From positions 88,063,288 through 88,127,287 of the forward strand of contig CM055816.1 of assembly GCA_029582265.1 (NCBI GenBank): DNA of 64,000 nt. The letters run 5' to 3'. A program made the translations under genes and the position numbers. This DNA comes from Zoroaster sp. YZ-2022 (Eukaryota > Echinodermata > Asteroidea > Forcipulatida > Zoroasteridae). Of the stretch, positions 22,346 to 34,733 are shown in pieces. How positions within the stretch are numbered: position 1 is the first letter of the stretch; each line of letters begins with the position of its first letter. The notes under the pieces were generated by a model. That model had not been told where the DNA came from and ran no database searches. It was given only the letters and a program-made list of their open reading frames with translations.

Positions 22346-23007
22346 AAATCAGAAAAAATTCTGAAAAATCAAAGGCCTGTATCAAAACATACCTGAAATA
22401 ATGTATGTTTTTGTCTAAGATGATATTAATCAATTTAGTAAATTACATGTAAAGAACAACAATTTAAAAAAAAACTTAATTTATGTCAATAATATGATCA
22501 AAATTTCACTTTAGAATGACACTACTGTATGACTATCTTTACCGTGAAAACGATATGAAAGGTCATTTTGCCGTGAAAATTTTTGCTAAGGGCAAATTCA
22601 CGGTATTTACACGCTCCAGAAATGACAAACTTTATCCACGGCAATAACACAGCGATTTCACTATTTTCTAATTTCCTTATTTTCCTGTATTTCAAATAAA
22701 ATAATACACAGCCAAAGTGCGAAACATGTACACACATGTACGTGTGGGTAGGCCTTCGCGGGGTTGCGGGGACTTATAAGAAAAGGGTAGGCCATGACAC
22801 CGTATCTGTGGGGACATTTTCATGTCCCCATAGCATTTTTGGTCCTCACAACTGTGTGTAAAAGCGAGTGTGTGTCCCCACAATTACGGAAAAAGACTGT
22901 GTGAGTATGTGTGTGTAATTGATAAAATTAAAAAAAAATTCAAAACAGTTCAATTCAAACAAAAATCCACCACAGTGTGTAAGAGTACATTCCTGCTTGC
23001 TTGGAGT

Positions 23008-23360
23008 GCCATGGTCGAGCGGTTTAGTGCATCGGATTTGTGTTCTGATGGCTGAGTCGTCAGAATGTGGGTTCGAATCCCAACCGCGACCATGGTGCTT
23101 GTGTCCTTGAGCAAGACACTTTACCACAACTGCTTCTCTCCACCCAGGGGGTAAATGGGTACCTGTGAGGGCAGAGTTGGTTGTTGTGTTTGATTAGCCC
23201 TATATGCGCTGTATACTCCCCAGGGAGCTGAGATGGTTTCAGGAATGATTTATGAGCCTGATGAGCAGGGGTAATAATATAATGCGCCTTGAGCAACAGT
23301 TTGGTGGACACGTGTGCTATACAATGTATAAGTCCACATTATTATTATTATTATTATTAT
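23008..23360 (+). repeat. tRNA-derived SINE (GCCATGGTCGAGCGG subfamily)
   Basis: Full head with GGTTCGAATCCCAACCGCG, body and (TTA)n tail. Confidence 0.85.
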
Positions 23361-23924
23361 AGGCTCATCCCCATGTACATGTGTACAAATCTCTGACATC
23401 AAATATACACAGTATAGACTAATCCAACCACCGCTGTTCTTCGCCATTACTACGGTGGTGCCACACTATAGGAGGGCACCAGACACACTCTAATATGCAG
23501 TTTGTTGGTATTTCGTCAAGTAGAGTGCACGGCATTGGTCGAAGAAGCACTTGACTTCATAGAAAATGAACTAATGAACGCTTTAAACAAAATATAGGGG
23601 TACCACAACTGTTACATGTTACATGTATGATAATCCCTATGAAGGGCTAGACCTTTCGTAAAAATAAAAAGCTCTCATCACAAAGACAATGACCTTTGAC
23701 ATGCAAACTACTTGAAATCATAGACTTCTTCGCAAATACCACAGCGCGCATGAACAAGCTGATCTGCATAATGCATGCTGGTCTGTCTAATGAGCAAAAT
23801 ACTGCAAAACTGACCTTGTGTATCTCTCGAGATATTGTCTATGAATGCCACCAACCACAGAACTTAGTTAGTAGTTACTTTGAGCATTCAATAACAAACT
23901 ACATGTATACAATAATGTACGCAG

Positions 23925-25270
23925 GCCTTTAATTTCTTGCAGGGGCAAGGCCATGTTTCCTGAGTAAAGGGCACTTCCATTACAACATCAGAATGTCTAT
24001 GGGAACATTTTAGGGGGCACCTACATGTACAATGTAAGTCAAGACCAGGGCAAACGGAAGCAGTGTCTTCCATGCAGGCCTGGAATACTGATACACACTG
24101 TAGTAAGCAGTTCTGCCAACATTACCACAGGCCTGAAATTGTATCATTTTAGAGGCAAGGCCACTTCCATTAGAATATCAGAATGGAGACGGGAAGAGTA
24201 AGGGGGCTACCACATGTAGTTAAGACAAGAGCAATTACCGGCCAGGCATACTCATATAACCAGTTCTACCAACATTAGGCCTACCACAGGCCTGAAATTG
24301 TATTCTTTTGTGGCAAGGCCACTTTTCCTGAGTAAAGGGCACTTCCATTAGAATATCATAATGGAGATGGGAACAGTAGGGGAATACTACAATGTACACG
24401 TACATATGTAGGTTAAGACCAGAGCAATTACCGGCCAGGCATACTCAAGCAGTTCTACCAACATTACCACAAGCCTGAAATTTCATTATTTTAGAGGCAA
24501 GGCCACTTTTCCTGAGTAAAGGGCACTTCCATTATAATATCATAATGGAGATGGGAAGAGTAAGGGGGCTACCACATGTAGTTAAGACAAGAGCAATTAC
24601 CGGCCAGGCATACTCATAGAACCAGTTCTACCAACATTAGGCCTACCACAGGCCTGAAATTGTATTCTTTTGTGGCAAGGCCACTTTTCCTGAGTAAAGG
24701 GCACTTCCATAAGAATATCATAATGGAGATGGGAATAGTAGGGAATACAACATGTACATGTAGGTTAAGACCAGAGCAATTACCGGCCAGGCGTACTCAT
24801 AGAAGCAGTTCTACCAGCATTACCACAAGCCTGAAATTGTATTATTGAGCGGCAAGGCCACTTTTCCTGAGTAAAGGGCACTTCCATTAGAATATCATAA
24901 TGGAGATGGGAATAGTAGGGAATACAACATGTAGGTTAAGACCAGAGCAATTACCGGCGAGGCATACTCATAGAAGCAGTTCTACCAGCATTACCACAAG
25001 CCTGAAATTGTATTATTGAGCGGCAAGGCCACTTTTCCTGAGTAAAGGGCACTTCCATTAGAATATCATAATGGAGATGTAAAGAGTAAGGGGGCTACCA
25101 CATGTAGTTAAGACAAGAGCAATTACCGGCCAGGCATACTCATAGAACCAGTTCTACCAACATTTCCACAAGCCTGATTATTTTGTGGCAAGGCCACTTT
25201 TCCTGAGTAAAGGACACTTCCATAAGAATATCATAATGGAGATGGGAACATTTTGAAGGGGCACCAAGGC
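23925..25270. repeat. Tandem array of about 180-bp units, six to seven copies
   Basis: Units share GGCAAGGCCACTTTTCCTGA, GTAAAGGGCACTTCCATTAG and GCAATTACCGGCCAGGCATA. Spacing varies because of internal indels. A related fragment lies at 34370-34450. Confidence 0.8.
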
Positions 25271-25580
25271 CAAGACCAGGGTAATGGAGTCCATGGCCTC
25301 TGTGAAATTCCAGATATGCGTACAGAAACATGTAAATAATGAACGCTAACCAGACCAAGATGCAATATGCGCATATACAATGTACATGTAATATATTTGC
25401 GAAACCGTCTGCACACGGATGGTTACCTTCAGTTGATGGCCGTGGTTATCAAGCTTCAGCGTAATCAAATAGTTGAGAAGAAATGGGAAAATTGGAGTTT
25501 GAGGTTTCAAGAATCAGAAAGAGGGGTGGGGTTGGATAAAGAGGGGATTGGGGGTCTGTCCACACTAATGATACAAAAGA

Positions 25581-25859
25581 TTACCATTGGCTACACTTTA
25601 GTGTGAAGTTGCTATAGAGGTCAAAATCAGTCAACTGCCCATTTTGACTGTTGACCCAAATGTGCACACAGGGGCATTTTTGACTGGTTTTTACTGTCAT
25701 TTTGACCACCCTGAACAATACCAGACAATGCTTTTACCAGTCAAAAACAGTCAACTCATTTTGACCTGTAAATGTACTTACTACACGTAAGGTTTGACAG
25801 TGTTTGACTTTTAAGTGCACTAGATATACCTTGGCAAGTATATCAACATTTTGACCCTT

Positions 25860-25910
<51 letters not shown>

Positions 25911-25929
25911 CTAGTAGTAGGAGTGTTAA
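25581..25929. mobile_element. piggyBac-like MITE, family A, with (GTA)n expansion
   Basis: Family A interior with a decayed left end. The normal GTAGTAGGAGGG terminus has grown into about 60 bases of (GTA)n at 25859-25920. Confidence 0.75.
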
Positions 25930-25949
25930 TGTGTACAGTGACGTGCGAA

Positions 25950-26370
25950 TAAAATGTGATGTGATCTCGGAAAACCCTTCACATGGTGAAATTTGTCATT
26001 TTTGTGTTATATACATCAAATTATCGAGGACACTGTGCTGTTTTCAAAACTGTTTTATTCATGATTCTAGGTTGTCTATAACTTGAGTTATGCTCTCGTG
26101 AAGTTATAGCCGCCGCTGTCCTTACAAAAAAATGGCGGAAACGAAAAACAAAAGATTGCTTTTTAATTATCTGTCATCATGTTTTTACATAAAACGATGG
26201 AATTTATATTCAATATATTCAAGAATGACCATTTAGATATTAACAATTAAAATGGTAACAAAAACTCAAATTGTCAAAAAACAAAAATTGGGGGACTATT
26301 TTGCCATTATCTTCAAAACAAGTTCACCGACATCCGATGGGTTTTCCCCAGATCGCATCGCAAATGCTTC
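25950..26370. mobile_element. Foldback element P
   Basis: Imperfect inverted ends TGTGATCTCGGAAAACCC and GGGTTTTCCCCAGATCGCA, about 420 bp. Single copy here. Confidence 0.45.
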
Positions 26371-26797
26371 TTGTGCGGCTCTGCTGAATCCCACTCGCAT
26401 CTAGTTCGTGTTCCATTCAGTCCTGGAACTACCAAGCCACGTTGAGCACATCTCCCATGATTCTCCCAGTGCATTACATGTGCATTCTAAAATTGGGTGC
26501 CAAGAAAAGCTCCTAATTTACCATGTTACCGTGCTCGTTTTGCGGGCCACGCCTTTGGAGTACAATGCAGTGGACTGGTTACAGCAAGCTGGCAAGCTTC
26601 GTGTAGTTAAGAGACTTCTAATAATTTTATAGGATTTGTCCGGTCATATGCATTCAGTCTAGTGAAATGGCAGGCGCCCAAAATAGGGCCTATTCTTGGC
26701 GTTTAATTTTAGAATGTACATGTAATGCACTGACTAATAGACTCACGAGGCACATGCTTAGACGTGTCTTTACAACATGAAATGAAGTACAACATAT

Positions 26798-27195
26798 GTG
26801 ACCTGTCACCACAAAAAGAGCTTAAAGTCGGAAATTTAAACAATTGAGTTATTGGTATTTCTGGATTCAGTAGAACACGAGCTTTCCAATGATATATAAC
26901 ACTTGGGGTTACAGTGATCCCCCAGACCACCAGAGGGGGATTTGTGGCTTTGTTTTCGTCTTTGTTTCAAGTTGTTTGTCAGAACACGATAAAAGCTACA
27001 AACGAAATTGGCCTGAAATTGAGGTTTTTAATTTGTCTGATCGAACTGAAAATTTGGAATTCGATATAATGAGATTTACAAATTGCAAATATAATAACAA
27101 AAAATATTAGACCTCCCCTCCGATTTTTCACTTTTCCCGCTGTACTGTGAAATGGTATAGTGCGACTTTACGCTCATTTCGTTGTAACACGTCAC
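26798..27195. mobile_element. TGTGACC foldback MITE (family L)
   Basis: GTGACCTGTCACCACAAAAA at one end and GTAACACGTCACAT at the other. Shares termini and interior phrases (GTGCGACTTTA) with 47204-47639 and 56309-56755. Confidence 0.6.
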
Positions 27196-27229
27196 ATACA
27201 TGTATGCTACCTGCTCACACAAAATGGTA

Positions 27230-27496
27230 TACTACTCAAAACAATTTAGGGAACACCGGAATAATCTCAGTTAAAGCAAGATCATTTATTTCAGATAAAC
27301 ACAGTGTTTCACAGAATTGATGAGAAACAACTGCACAATGAAACAGATGATAAAGGATGCATGTAGTGATTACACATTTCATGACATGACTACTGAAAGA
27401 GAGAGGGGGTTTGCAAATGAAAATCCCGGTTCATGGAACATTTCAAACCTATTTGATGTTAAAAATCCGGTGTTCCCTAAATTGTTTTGACTAGTA
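27230..27496. mobile_element. Tc1/mariner-like MITE
   Basis: ACTCAAAACAATTTAGGGAA and CACCGG inverted at both ends, TA flanks, about 265 bp. Confidence 0.7.
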
Positions 27497-27807
27497 TAGT
27501 TAGTGTGTGGTTTTTTTCTTCAAAATTTCGACTCTCCTATTTCTGAGTTAAATTTGGAAAGAGTTTTGAAATGGTATCCAGCAGTTGGGATTGCACTTCT
27601 TATTAAAATCTTTTGCAGCTTGAAAAAGTCATGCACTTTATGAAAAGTCCATTTGTAAATTGTTGACTTTTGTTCTTGAGAGTACAATGCCGTGGACTAT
27701 GTCATCACACCAATGAAGTACACTTCATGAAGGTCATAAACTGCTATTACATAATTGGGCCAAACAAAGGAATTTTTATATCGTATCTTTTTGAAATAAT
27801 TTGACTA

Positions 27808-28171
27808 TTAACCCTCCTACTTTTGGTACTTTTTTCAAACAAGTTGATGCACCATTTGAAACCATTCACTTTTGTGGTTTTGAACGGTGAAATAACTGTG
27901 TACAGTATTGATTCCCCCAAATGGTTTTGAATGGTAGGTCAGCTAATACAAAACCTTGTTTGGATCTTTCCAAATGGTAGTACAGCTAATACAAAACCTT
28001 GTTTGGATACTTCTAAGTGGTGAATCTATGCATTTGAATGGATTTGAATGGTAGTAAAGCTTGCTACCAACACTGTTCAAATAGTATCACCATGTGTGTA
28101 CAAAACCAATGGGCATTTTTGAAAGTGGAAATTTTGAATGGTTTCAAATGGTCTATCAGTAGGAGGGTTAA
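27808..28171. mobile_element. piggyBac-like MITE, family B
   Basis: TTAACCCTCCTAC and GTAGGAGGGTTAA ends like family A but a different interior of repeated CCATTTGAAACCATTC and AAATGGTTTTGAATGG blocks. Copies at 55630-56004 (inverted) and 58164-58540. Confidence 0.8.
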
Positions 28172-28230
28172 GCCCAAGATTATGACTTTTCATATCTTTC
28201 AGATATTTATCTGATTCATTGGTTCCCTAC

Positions 28231-28323
28231 CTCCATCCAATTTAATACTGGTCCGCAATTGATCATGTCACCAGCTATCTGTGAAAACCTGCCAAGGTAC
28301 CGGCCAAGCATTGCTCTAACTCC
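28231..28323 (-). CDS. ARHGAP32/33: Exon 7: C-terminal PX helix (residues 207-237)
   Basis: Thirty-one codons in phase 0, bounded by CTGACAG and GTAGGG. Reads GVRAMLGRYLGRFSQIAGDM followed by INCGPVLNWME, matching the family motif where the PX helix ends in (N)CGPVLxWM just before the LDNHG segment of the SH3 region. Too short and lacking a usable start, so it is invisible as a stand-alone ORF. Confidence 0.93.
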
Positions 28324-28741
28324 CTGTCAGGAAAAAATAAATAAAACATTGTGTTTCAATATAGCAGGCCTCCCAGTACCTAATCTACCAAATATAGTGT
28401 TTTAAATAGGTACAGGTTTTTAAAGCAGATATAGGTTATTATCCATGTAGGTTTACCAAATGCCAAAATATTGGTTTTTATAGGTTATTTCCCATTATTA
28501 TGCAGCAATAAGTAACAATTTATGGTAAATTGCCTACCTTCTGAGTACTTTTTGCAACAAAGTACATTTCCCCATACCCTGTCCGGCAGAAATTCTAAGA
28601 GCGGTACACATGTTACAGTTTGGCTACTGATTTGGCTTCATCTCTTTATGCTTAAGAAGTAAATTTTCTTCAAAGCCATGAGGATTTCATGAGGAAGTTG
28701 AAAATGTGTTGCAGGAGATTAAAAATATAGGTTTTTATAGG

Positions 28742-29108
28742 TTAACCCTAACCTTCCCAAATCCTCCCAAATCCTCTTTGCCAAAGTGAAGGATTTTGAA
28801 GGATTGAGGTTACATGCTACATGCTCTTTGCTGAAGTGAAGGATTTTGGAGGATTGAGGTTATTAGGCATACTTGCCTTTCCATGGTACATGTACATGTA
28901 CATCCATGTTTGTTGTAGTGATTGCAATGTCAGTGCTTGGGTCAGTGGACACTGTTTATTGCTCCATGCGTGCAGGGAGGGACCCTGGCCATGTACCACA
29001 GATTAGAAACACACGTGTGCATACATGTCATGTGCTTGCTTTACTACTGAAGGATTTTGGAGGATTCAGGTTATGTGTAAGCAAATGGGCCTAGGGAGTT
29101 AGGGTTAA
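28742..29108. mobile_element. piggyBac-like MITE, CCCTAAC family (E)
   Basis: TTAACCCTAACCTTCCCAAA to GGGAGTTAGGGTTAA with repeated GAAGGATTTTGGAGGATT units. A sister copy is 35779-36066. Confidence 0.75.
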
Positions 29109-29478
29109 TATAGTTTTTTTGGGGGAAATAAAGGTTCCATTTTGAAATATAGGTTTTTAAAGGTTTTATAGGTTTCGCTGGGAGGCCTCATATAGAGTAA
29201 GGAAGAATTAATACCCGGGGCCAATTCTATTGAAACATTTGCTTAGCAGTTTTCAATGGTTACCAGACAAACTTCTATACAAAATGTATGCATTTTGGCT
29301 GGTAGTCTGTTTTATAATGCTTAGAAAAAATAGTTTAAGATAAACACAGTGACTGAAAAAATACTGGCTCATTTACGCAGCAGCATCAATTGTAATATAT
29401 GACCTTATTATCATTCAGTCAATGAGGTAAATTCTAAAACTGGCACTCCAATTGCATGCCCTGTTGATCATGATGATA

Positions 29479-31065
29479 TGTGACCCGCTCTGTGAAAATG
29501 AGTCACAAGTCACAAATTTGACAAATATACATTTCTATGTAGCTGGAAAGAGTATATCATCGGCATTAATTTGGTATATGTAAGAGGTGTGTGGCATATT
29601 GCATTATGGAGATATGGCATTTGTAATAATCAATAATTAATGTGCATAATTAACACAATTTATTGTTAGGAAAACAAGCATTCAAATGAAAACAAATGAC
29701 ATATTTGAAACAAAGCACTCACAAAAATCACTGATTTTAATATTTTATTGATTGAAACTGACGTTTATGTAAAAATATTAAAGGTCCTATGAAATGGTAA
29801 TTTTTCACACTACATTTTTGGGGCTTAATATATGGTTTTGTATTAACCCTTGTATAGGTTTAACAATCAAAGACACTCAAAATTTGTATGTCTCTCTTAA
29901 CCCATTGACTTTGTGCAGTGCACTCAAATACATGCAAGCACATGTGGCTGTGACAGGAGGTCAAACCAAAACCAATCAAAGACACTCAAAATTTGTATGT
30001 AACTCCCAACCCATTGACTTTGTGCAGTGCACTCAAATAAATGCAAGGACATGTGGCTAGGAGGTCAAACCAAAACCACTCGACAGTACATACACAGCTC
30101 TGTGTGACTCTGTGGTTTGACCTACCAATTGGCAATGCAACCAAAAATACTCAAGTGACTGTCTGTGGGTGCGGTGCTTACTGGGCCAAATTTCAGCCTG
30201 GGCATAGGAGGGTTAATAAAACATAATACTTACATGTACTATTTTTTATACGTTTGTCATGAGTTATAACAATTTAATTTGTCCCCAAAATTTGTGTTGT
30301 CCCTTTTGATATCGCATTTCGAGACGTAGACCTAGGCACCGAATGACAAAGGACATTGACAATGCACATTCCTGACCATTATGCTCTGGTATGCTTCACT
30401 GCAGATGTCCAAACAAATTTTTTTAAATTTTTAAATTTTTTTTAAATTTTTTATTTGTTTAATTCCACAGAACCATAAGGTTCTGCCGTTTATTGCATCA
30501 TTAAACAAATATAGACACACAATGACAAATTTATAAATTAATTATACAAGGACATTACACAGTATATAAAAAAAATAAAAATAAAAAATAAAAAAATTTG
30601 GATCTGATGGGAATCTGTGCAGACTGACACCATTCTTTAGAAGTGTTGCTGTAATCAGCAACAATACACCTTGGCGGCATAACAACAAAAACAGTTACAT
30701 AAGTTTGCACGTTGTATCATTCATATGTATCGATCGATGCGCCAACAAACAGCATGTTCCTAGGTCTACGTCACAAATTTGTCCCCTTTTAGGGGCGCGG
30801 GTTCATCAAATTTTTATTTTTTTATTTTTTTGCGATGTAAATCTCCAATACATTTTTTTTTAAATTGCATTTAGAGGTTAATGTGTGCATATTTTATAGT
30901 TTACACTGGAAAAAATGTCTAATTCATAGGACCTTTAAGAAAATTTAGATCCTAATGAGGTCAAAAAACATGATAACCAAAAATCAGATGTAAAAAAAAA
31001 AACACTCAACACTTCATCGCTAACGCATGGTGCGACATGTGACTCATTTTCACAGAGTGGGTCAC
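29479..31065. mobile_element. Large TGTGACC-ended foldback with nested TTAA element
   Basis: TGTGACCCGCTCTGTGAAAA and TGAGTCACA at the left are matched by the inverse at 31037-31065. A TTAA-flanked segment (29843-30216, TTAACCCTTGTATAGG to CATAGGAGGGTTAA) is nested inside. No coding capacity. Confidence 0.65.
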
Positions 31066-31143
31066 GTACATTGTATTGCCCCTTTAACACTGAAAACGTT
31101 GCTACAATGTATACAACAGGAATCAAACCAAATATCGACCCAC

Positions 31144-31389
31144 CTCGCGATTTCCAATCATAGCTTCGCCTTTCGGTAACTCCACCAGCTGACTAAACCG
31201 GCGGTCATATATACAGCTGTGCAGCTGCTTGTCTAGTACCCGGAAGTCTTCATAGCAGCGCTTCACCAGCCACACTTTGCCATTACTGCAGACTTTGATG
31301 GTGAAGGGGTTGTCCGTGATGTCACAGGTACCATTCTGATAGGCAAGGAGAACGGCTTCTTCTTGTTCCGAATCCTCGTGCATAGAAAG
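31144..31389 (-). CDS. ARHGAP32/33: Exon 6: PX domain core (residues 125-206)
   Basis: Eighty-two codons, phase 0 at both ends. Contains the PX basic-aromatic signature K167-R168-x-Y170-x-D-F173 (KRCYEDF), followed by LDKQLHSCIYDRRFSQLVEL, a near match to the vertebrate family. PX domains bind phosphoinositides; in this family they are thought to help membrane targeting. Acceptor AATGCAG; donor GAG followed by GTGGGT, a slightly weak donor also seen at exon 8. Confidence 0.95.
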
Positions 31390-31600
31390 CTGCATTTACG
31401 GGACAGGTACCAGAATATGAAATTAGCAAATTATTGTAGTCCTGAGTAAGGTTTGCGGTAGCATCATGTAAATAATCTCTTAGGAGAGAAAACCTACATG
31501 TACACGTGTATGGCTCTTATCACACCACAATCTCACTTTGCAATTCTTGAAATTTAAAACACTTTATGGTGTTTCCACAATCTGTAACCGATAACCGATA

Positions 31601-32625
31601 AGATTTGTAGCTTTGCATGGTGAAAAGGATAAGTAAAGACTGTTTGCTGTGACACCGTGTAGTAAGATTTGTAGTTTTGCATGGTGAAAAGGATAAGTAA
31701 AGACTGTTTGCGGTGACACCGTGTAGTAAGATTTGTAGCTTTGCACAGTGAAAAGAATAAGTAAAGACTGTTTGCGGTGACACTACGTAGTTTGATTTGT
31801 AGCTTTGCACGGTGAAAAGGATAAGTAAAGACTGTTTGCTGTTACACCGTGTAGTAAGATTTGTAGCTTTGCACGGTGAAAAGGATAAGTAAAGACTGTT
31901 TGCGGTGACACCGTGTAGTAAGATTTGTAGCTTTGCACAGTGAAAAGAATAAGTAAAGACTGTTTGCGGTGACACTACGTAGTTTGATTTGTAGCTTTGC
32001 ACGGTGAAAAGGATAAGTAAAGACTGTTTGCTGTTACACCGTGTAGTAAGATTTGTAGCTTTGCACGGTGAACAGGATAAGTAAAGACTGTTTGCGGTGA
32101 CACCGTGTAGTAAGATTTGTAGCTTTGCACGGTGAAAAGGATAAGTAAAGACTGTTTGCTGTTACACCGTGTAGTAAGATTTGTAGCTTTGCACGGTGAA
32201 CAGGATAAGTAAAGACTGTTTGCGGTGACACCGTGTAGTAAGATTTGTAGCTTTGCATGGTGAAAAGGATTTAGTAAAGACTGTTTGCTGTGACACCGTG
32301 TAGTAAGATTTGTAGCTTTGCATGGTGAAAAGGATAAGTAAAGACTGTTTGCGGTGACACCGTGTAGTAAGATTTGTAGCTTTGCACAGTGAAAAGAATA
32401 AGTAAAGACTGTTTGCGGTGACACTACGTAGTTTGATTTGTAGCTTTGCACGGTGAAAAGGATAAGTAAAGACTGTTTGCGGTGACACCGTGTAGTAAGA
32501 TTTGTAGCTTTGCATGGTGAAAAGGATTTAGTAAAGACTGTTTGCTGTGACACCGTGTAGTAAGATTTGTAGTTTTGCATGGTGAAAAGGATAAGTAAAG
32601 ACTGTTTGTGGTGACATCATGTGAA
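31601..32625. repeat. 64-bp tandem array, about 16 units
   Basis: Unit AGATTTGTAGCTTTGCACGG followed by TGAAAAGGATAAGTAAAGAC and TGTTTGCGGTGACACCGTGT. Three or four unit variants (CACAGTGAAAAGAATAA..., ACACTACGTAGTTTG...) recur in a higher-order order. The array appears to sit inside an inverted-repeat element whose ends are at about 31442 and 32730. Confidence 0.85.
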
Positions 32626-33117
32626 ATTCTCTATTGAGTAGTAATTAGTTCTGAAAAGAACTGGTTACAACTCTAAGGAGTTGTAATAATTGTTGGTTCT
32701 GAGAAGAACCGGTGGTCATGGTGGTGAGGAACTCAATCTTATCTTAACCTTAACAATGCTGAATGCAACAAATGTAAAAATCTGTTGGATATTGTTGAAC
32801 TGAGCAGAGAACAAAGGATCTTTTTATTCTTGCTGATGGATCTTGTTGCAATCAACAGGCTATAAACACCATGTCTATTCAACCTGTGAAATTTCATGGT
32901 CTTGTTAACAAGAAAACAGTGAAAAGCCTTCAGATTGTCTGTCTTCGAATTTTGGAAATTATTAAACTAAATTTACTCAAATAGCACCCGAGACGGAAAT
33001 ATTTCAAGGGATGTTTGATTCCATCTTTAGGGTTGGAAATACCCACTGGGCAGCTTTGCCGATCACAGCAACTCAGAGTCAGTCAAGTGGCCTTACATGT
33101 ACATGAAAAATGTGCAG

Positions 33118-33486
33118 TGCCATGGCCAAGCGGTTTAGTGCATCAGATTTGTATTCTGATGGCCGAGTCATCGGAATGTTGGTTTGAATCCCGACCACGA
33201 CTGTGGTACACTTGTGACCTTGAGCAAGACACTTTACCATAATTGCTTCTCTCCACCCAGGGGTAAATGGGTACCTGTGAGGGCAGAGTTGGTTGTTGTG
33301 TTTGATTAGCCCTATATGCGCCAAAATGGCAGCAATTGAGCTGCATACTCCCCAGGGAGCTGAGATGGTTTCAGGAATGATTTATGCGCCTGATGAGCAG
33401 GGGTAATAATATAATGCGCCTTGAGCACCAGTTTGGTGGATACGTGCGCCATATAAGTCCACATTATTATTATTATTATTATTATT
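33118..33486 (+). repeat. tRNA-derived SINE (GCCATGGCCAAGCGG subfamily)
   Basis: Head GCCATGGCCAAGCGGTTTAG, B-box GGTTTGAATCCC, full body and (TTA)n tail. Confidence 0.82.
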
Positions 33487-33790
33487 AATCTGGTCCAATG
33501 GTCTGATGGTTTTTTGTTAAATTTTAGACCAAAAAAAAAAATATATACACTGAAATGTGTTTTTCTTATGATGGGCACAGGCCATATAAACAAATATTTC
33601 ATGTTTCAAGACAATTGTATTTCCATGAATTTATTAAATTACTGGCCCTATTTTCTTGTACATTTTTTCCTGAAATTCGAGTTCTGTGCGTCATCAGCTT
33701 TACACCAACTAAGTGAACCGTGATTGCCATTTGTTTTTCAAGATTATCAATAGTGCTTTTTAAAATGACCAAGACTGTTTTGAGACTTAC

Positions 33791-33875
33791 CGTAATTTGT
33801 CCCAGCTCCACGTTGTCGTAGTGGAAATGAGCGCAGTCGTTAAGCTTGGGAAACCGACTGGTACCATCGTGGAAA
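33791..33875 (-). CDS. ARHGAP32/33: Exon 5: entry to the PX domain (residues 96-124)
   Basis: Encodes RFPKLNDCAHFHYDNVELGQ, closely matching the conserved segment that opens the PX region of ARHGAP32/33. The donor is ACG followed by GTAAGTCT. The acceptor is a tandem NAGNAG (GAAGCAG): the inner AG gives the exon listed, while the outer AG (exon end 33878) would add one serine without changing frame. Confidence 0.92.
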
Positions 33876-34007
33876 CTGCTTCAAGAGCACAATCAAGACA
33901 AGAGAGCAGAGATTAAAATGTTGACATTCTTGAAAATAAAACACAGGATTCCAATATGTTGTTATTACTACCGTTGAGCTGGGTGATGGTGCAGCAGATG
34001 GCAGTTA

Positions 34008-34275
34008 AATGGATGGTACAACCAGTGATTTGACAAAAGTAAAAAATCCTGAACAGTGGGTAGCGGGCCTGGGTCTCCCTTTGGTCTAGAGGACAAAGCC
34101 CCCTGAACCTCCTGGATGTTTAATTTTGGAGGATTTACAGACTCTCCACATCCACACAAACAAGAAACTAGAGGTTTGGACACAATACAGGCTACTTCTT
34201 TCTTTCCTCGGTGGCTACTTCTCTTCTTTCAAGAAAATTCCGAGGCAAAGGGAGATTTGTAAAAAATGCTGAAAT
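34008..34275. repeat. Dispersed repeat M, copy 3
   Basis: Shares long blocks with 22049-22345, including ACTAGAGGTTTGGACACAAT. Confidence 0.65.
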
Positions 34276-34450
34276 CAGGAAAAATCCTGAGAAATCACAT
34301 TGGTGATCATGACCCGATTACAACATTTTTGAATTATTATCTGAAAGCTAACTTTATGTCAGGCGTGGAATTTCATGAAGGCCATGGCCTCCGTTGCCCT
34401 GGTCTTGCGTGGTTAGCCATTGACATTGTGATATTCTAATGGAAGTGCCC

Positions 34451-34733
34451 TTTACCCTAGCCACCCCAAACCCATCAAAATCCTCCAAGGGGCACTTTTT
34501 TGGAAGAATTCAGCACTGTTGGAAACTTGTACTTTCACCTCTTCAAACAGGGACAAAATTACTACCTGGCAAGAAGTACAGGCCATGTACATGTAAGTGC
34601 TGTGAAAGATCAACGAAAATGCATGGTGCATTTTGAAGATAAGGGCATGTTTCCAAAAGTGCACTGATGGACTTTGGAGGATTCAGGAAGGTTCCTAGCC
34701 AGAATACAATGTACCTAGGGGGGTTAGGAATAA
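34451..34733. mobile_element. piggyBac-like MITE, CCCTAAC family (E), decayed ends
   Basis: TTTACCCTAGCCACCCC to GGGGTTAGGAATAA; interior matches 6170-6439 (AAGGGGCACTTTTTTGGAA, AGATAAGGGCATGTTTCCAA). Confidence 0.65.

Larger units (their letters stand above)
20442..28230 (-). other. Intron 7 (7.8 kb)
   Basis: Holds a hAT-like element, several TTAA elements, a SINE, a long tandem array and three foldbacks, listed separately. 23363-23920 and 26400-26790 show only weak repeat similarity (GAGTACAATGCxGTGGAC unit shared with 10970-11000 and 11205-11240). Confidence 0.65.
28324..31143 (-). other. Intron 6
   Basis: Contains a TTAA element (28742-29108) and the 1.6-kb foldback 29479-31065, which ends 79 bases from the donor of exon 6. 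30415-30600 is very A/T rich. Confidence 0.65.
31390..33790 (-). other. Intron 5
   Basis: Dominated by the 64-bp array (31601-32625) and a SINE (33118-33486). 32660-33110 has no recognised element. Confidence 0.65.

Noticed and set aside
31520..32580. Several minus frames of 60-201 codons in the 64-bp array
   Set aside because: Translations of the minisatellite. 64 is not a multiple of three, so the frames cycle, and the residues show no constraint.
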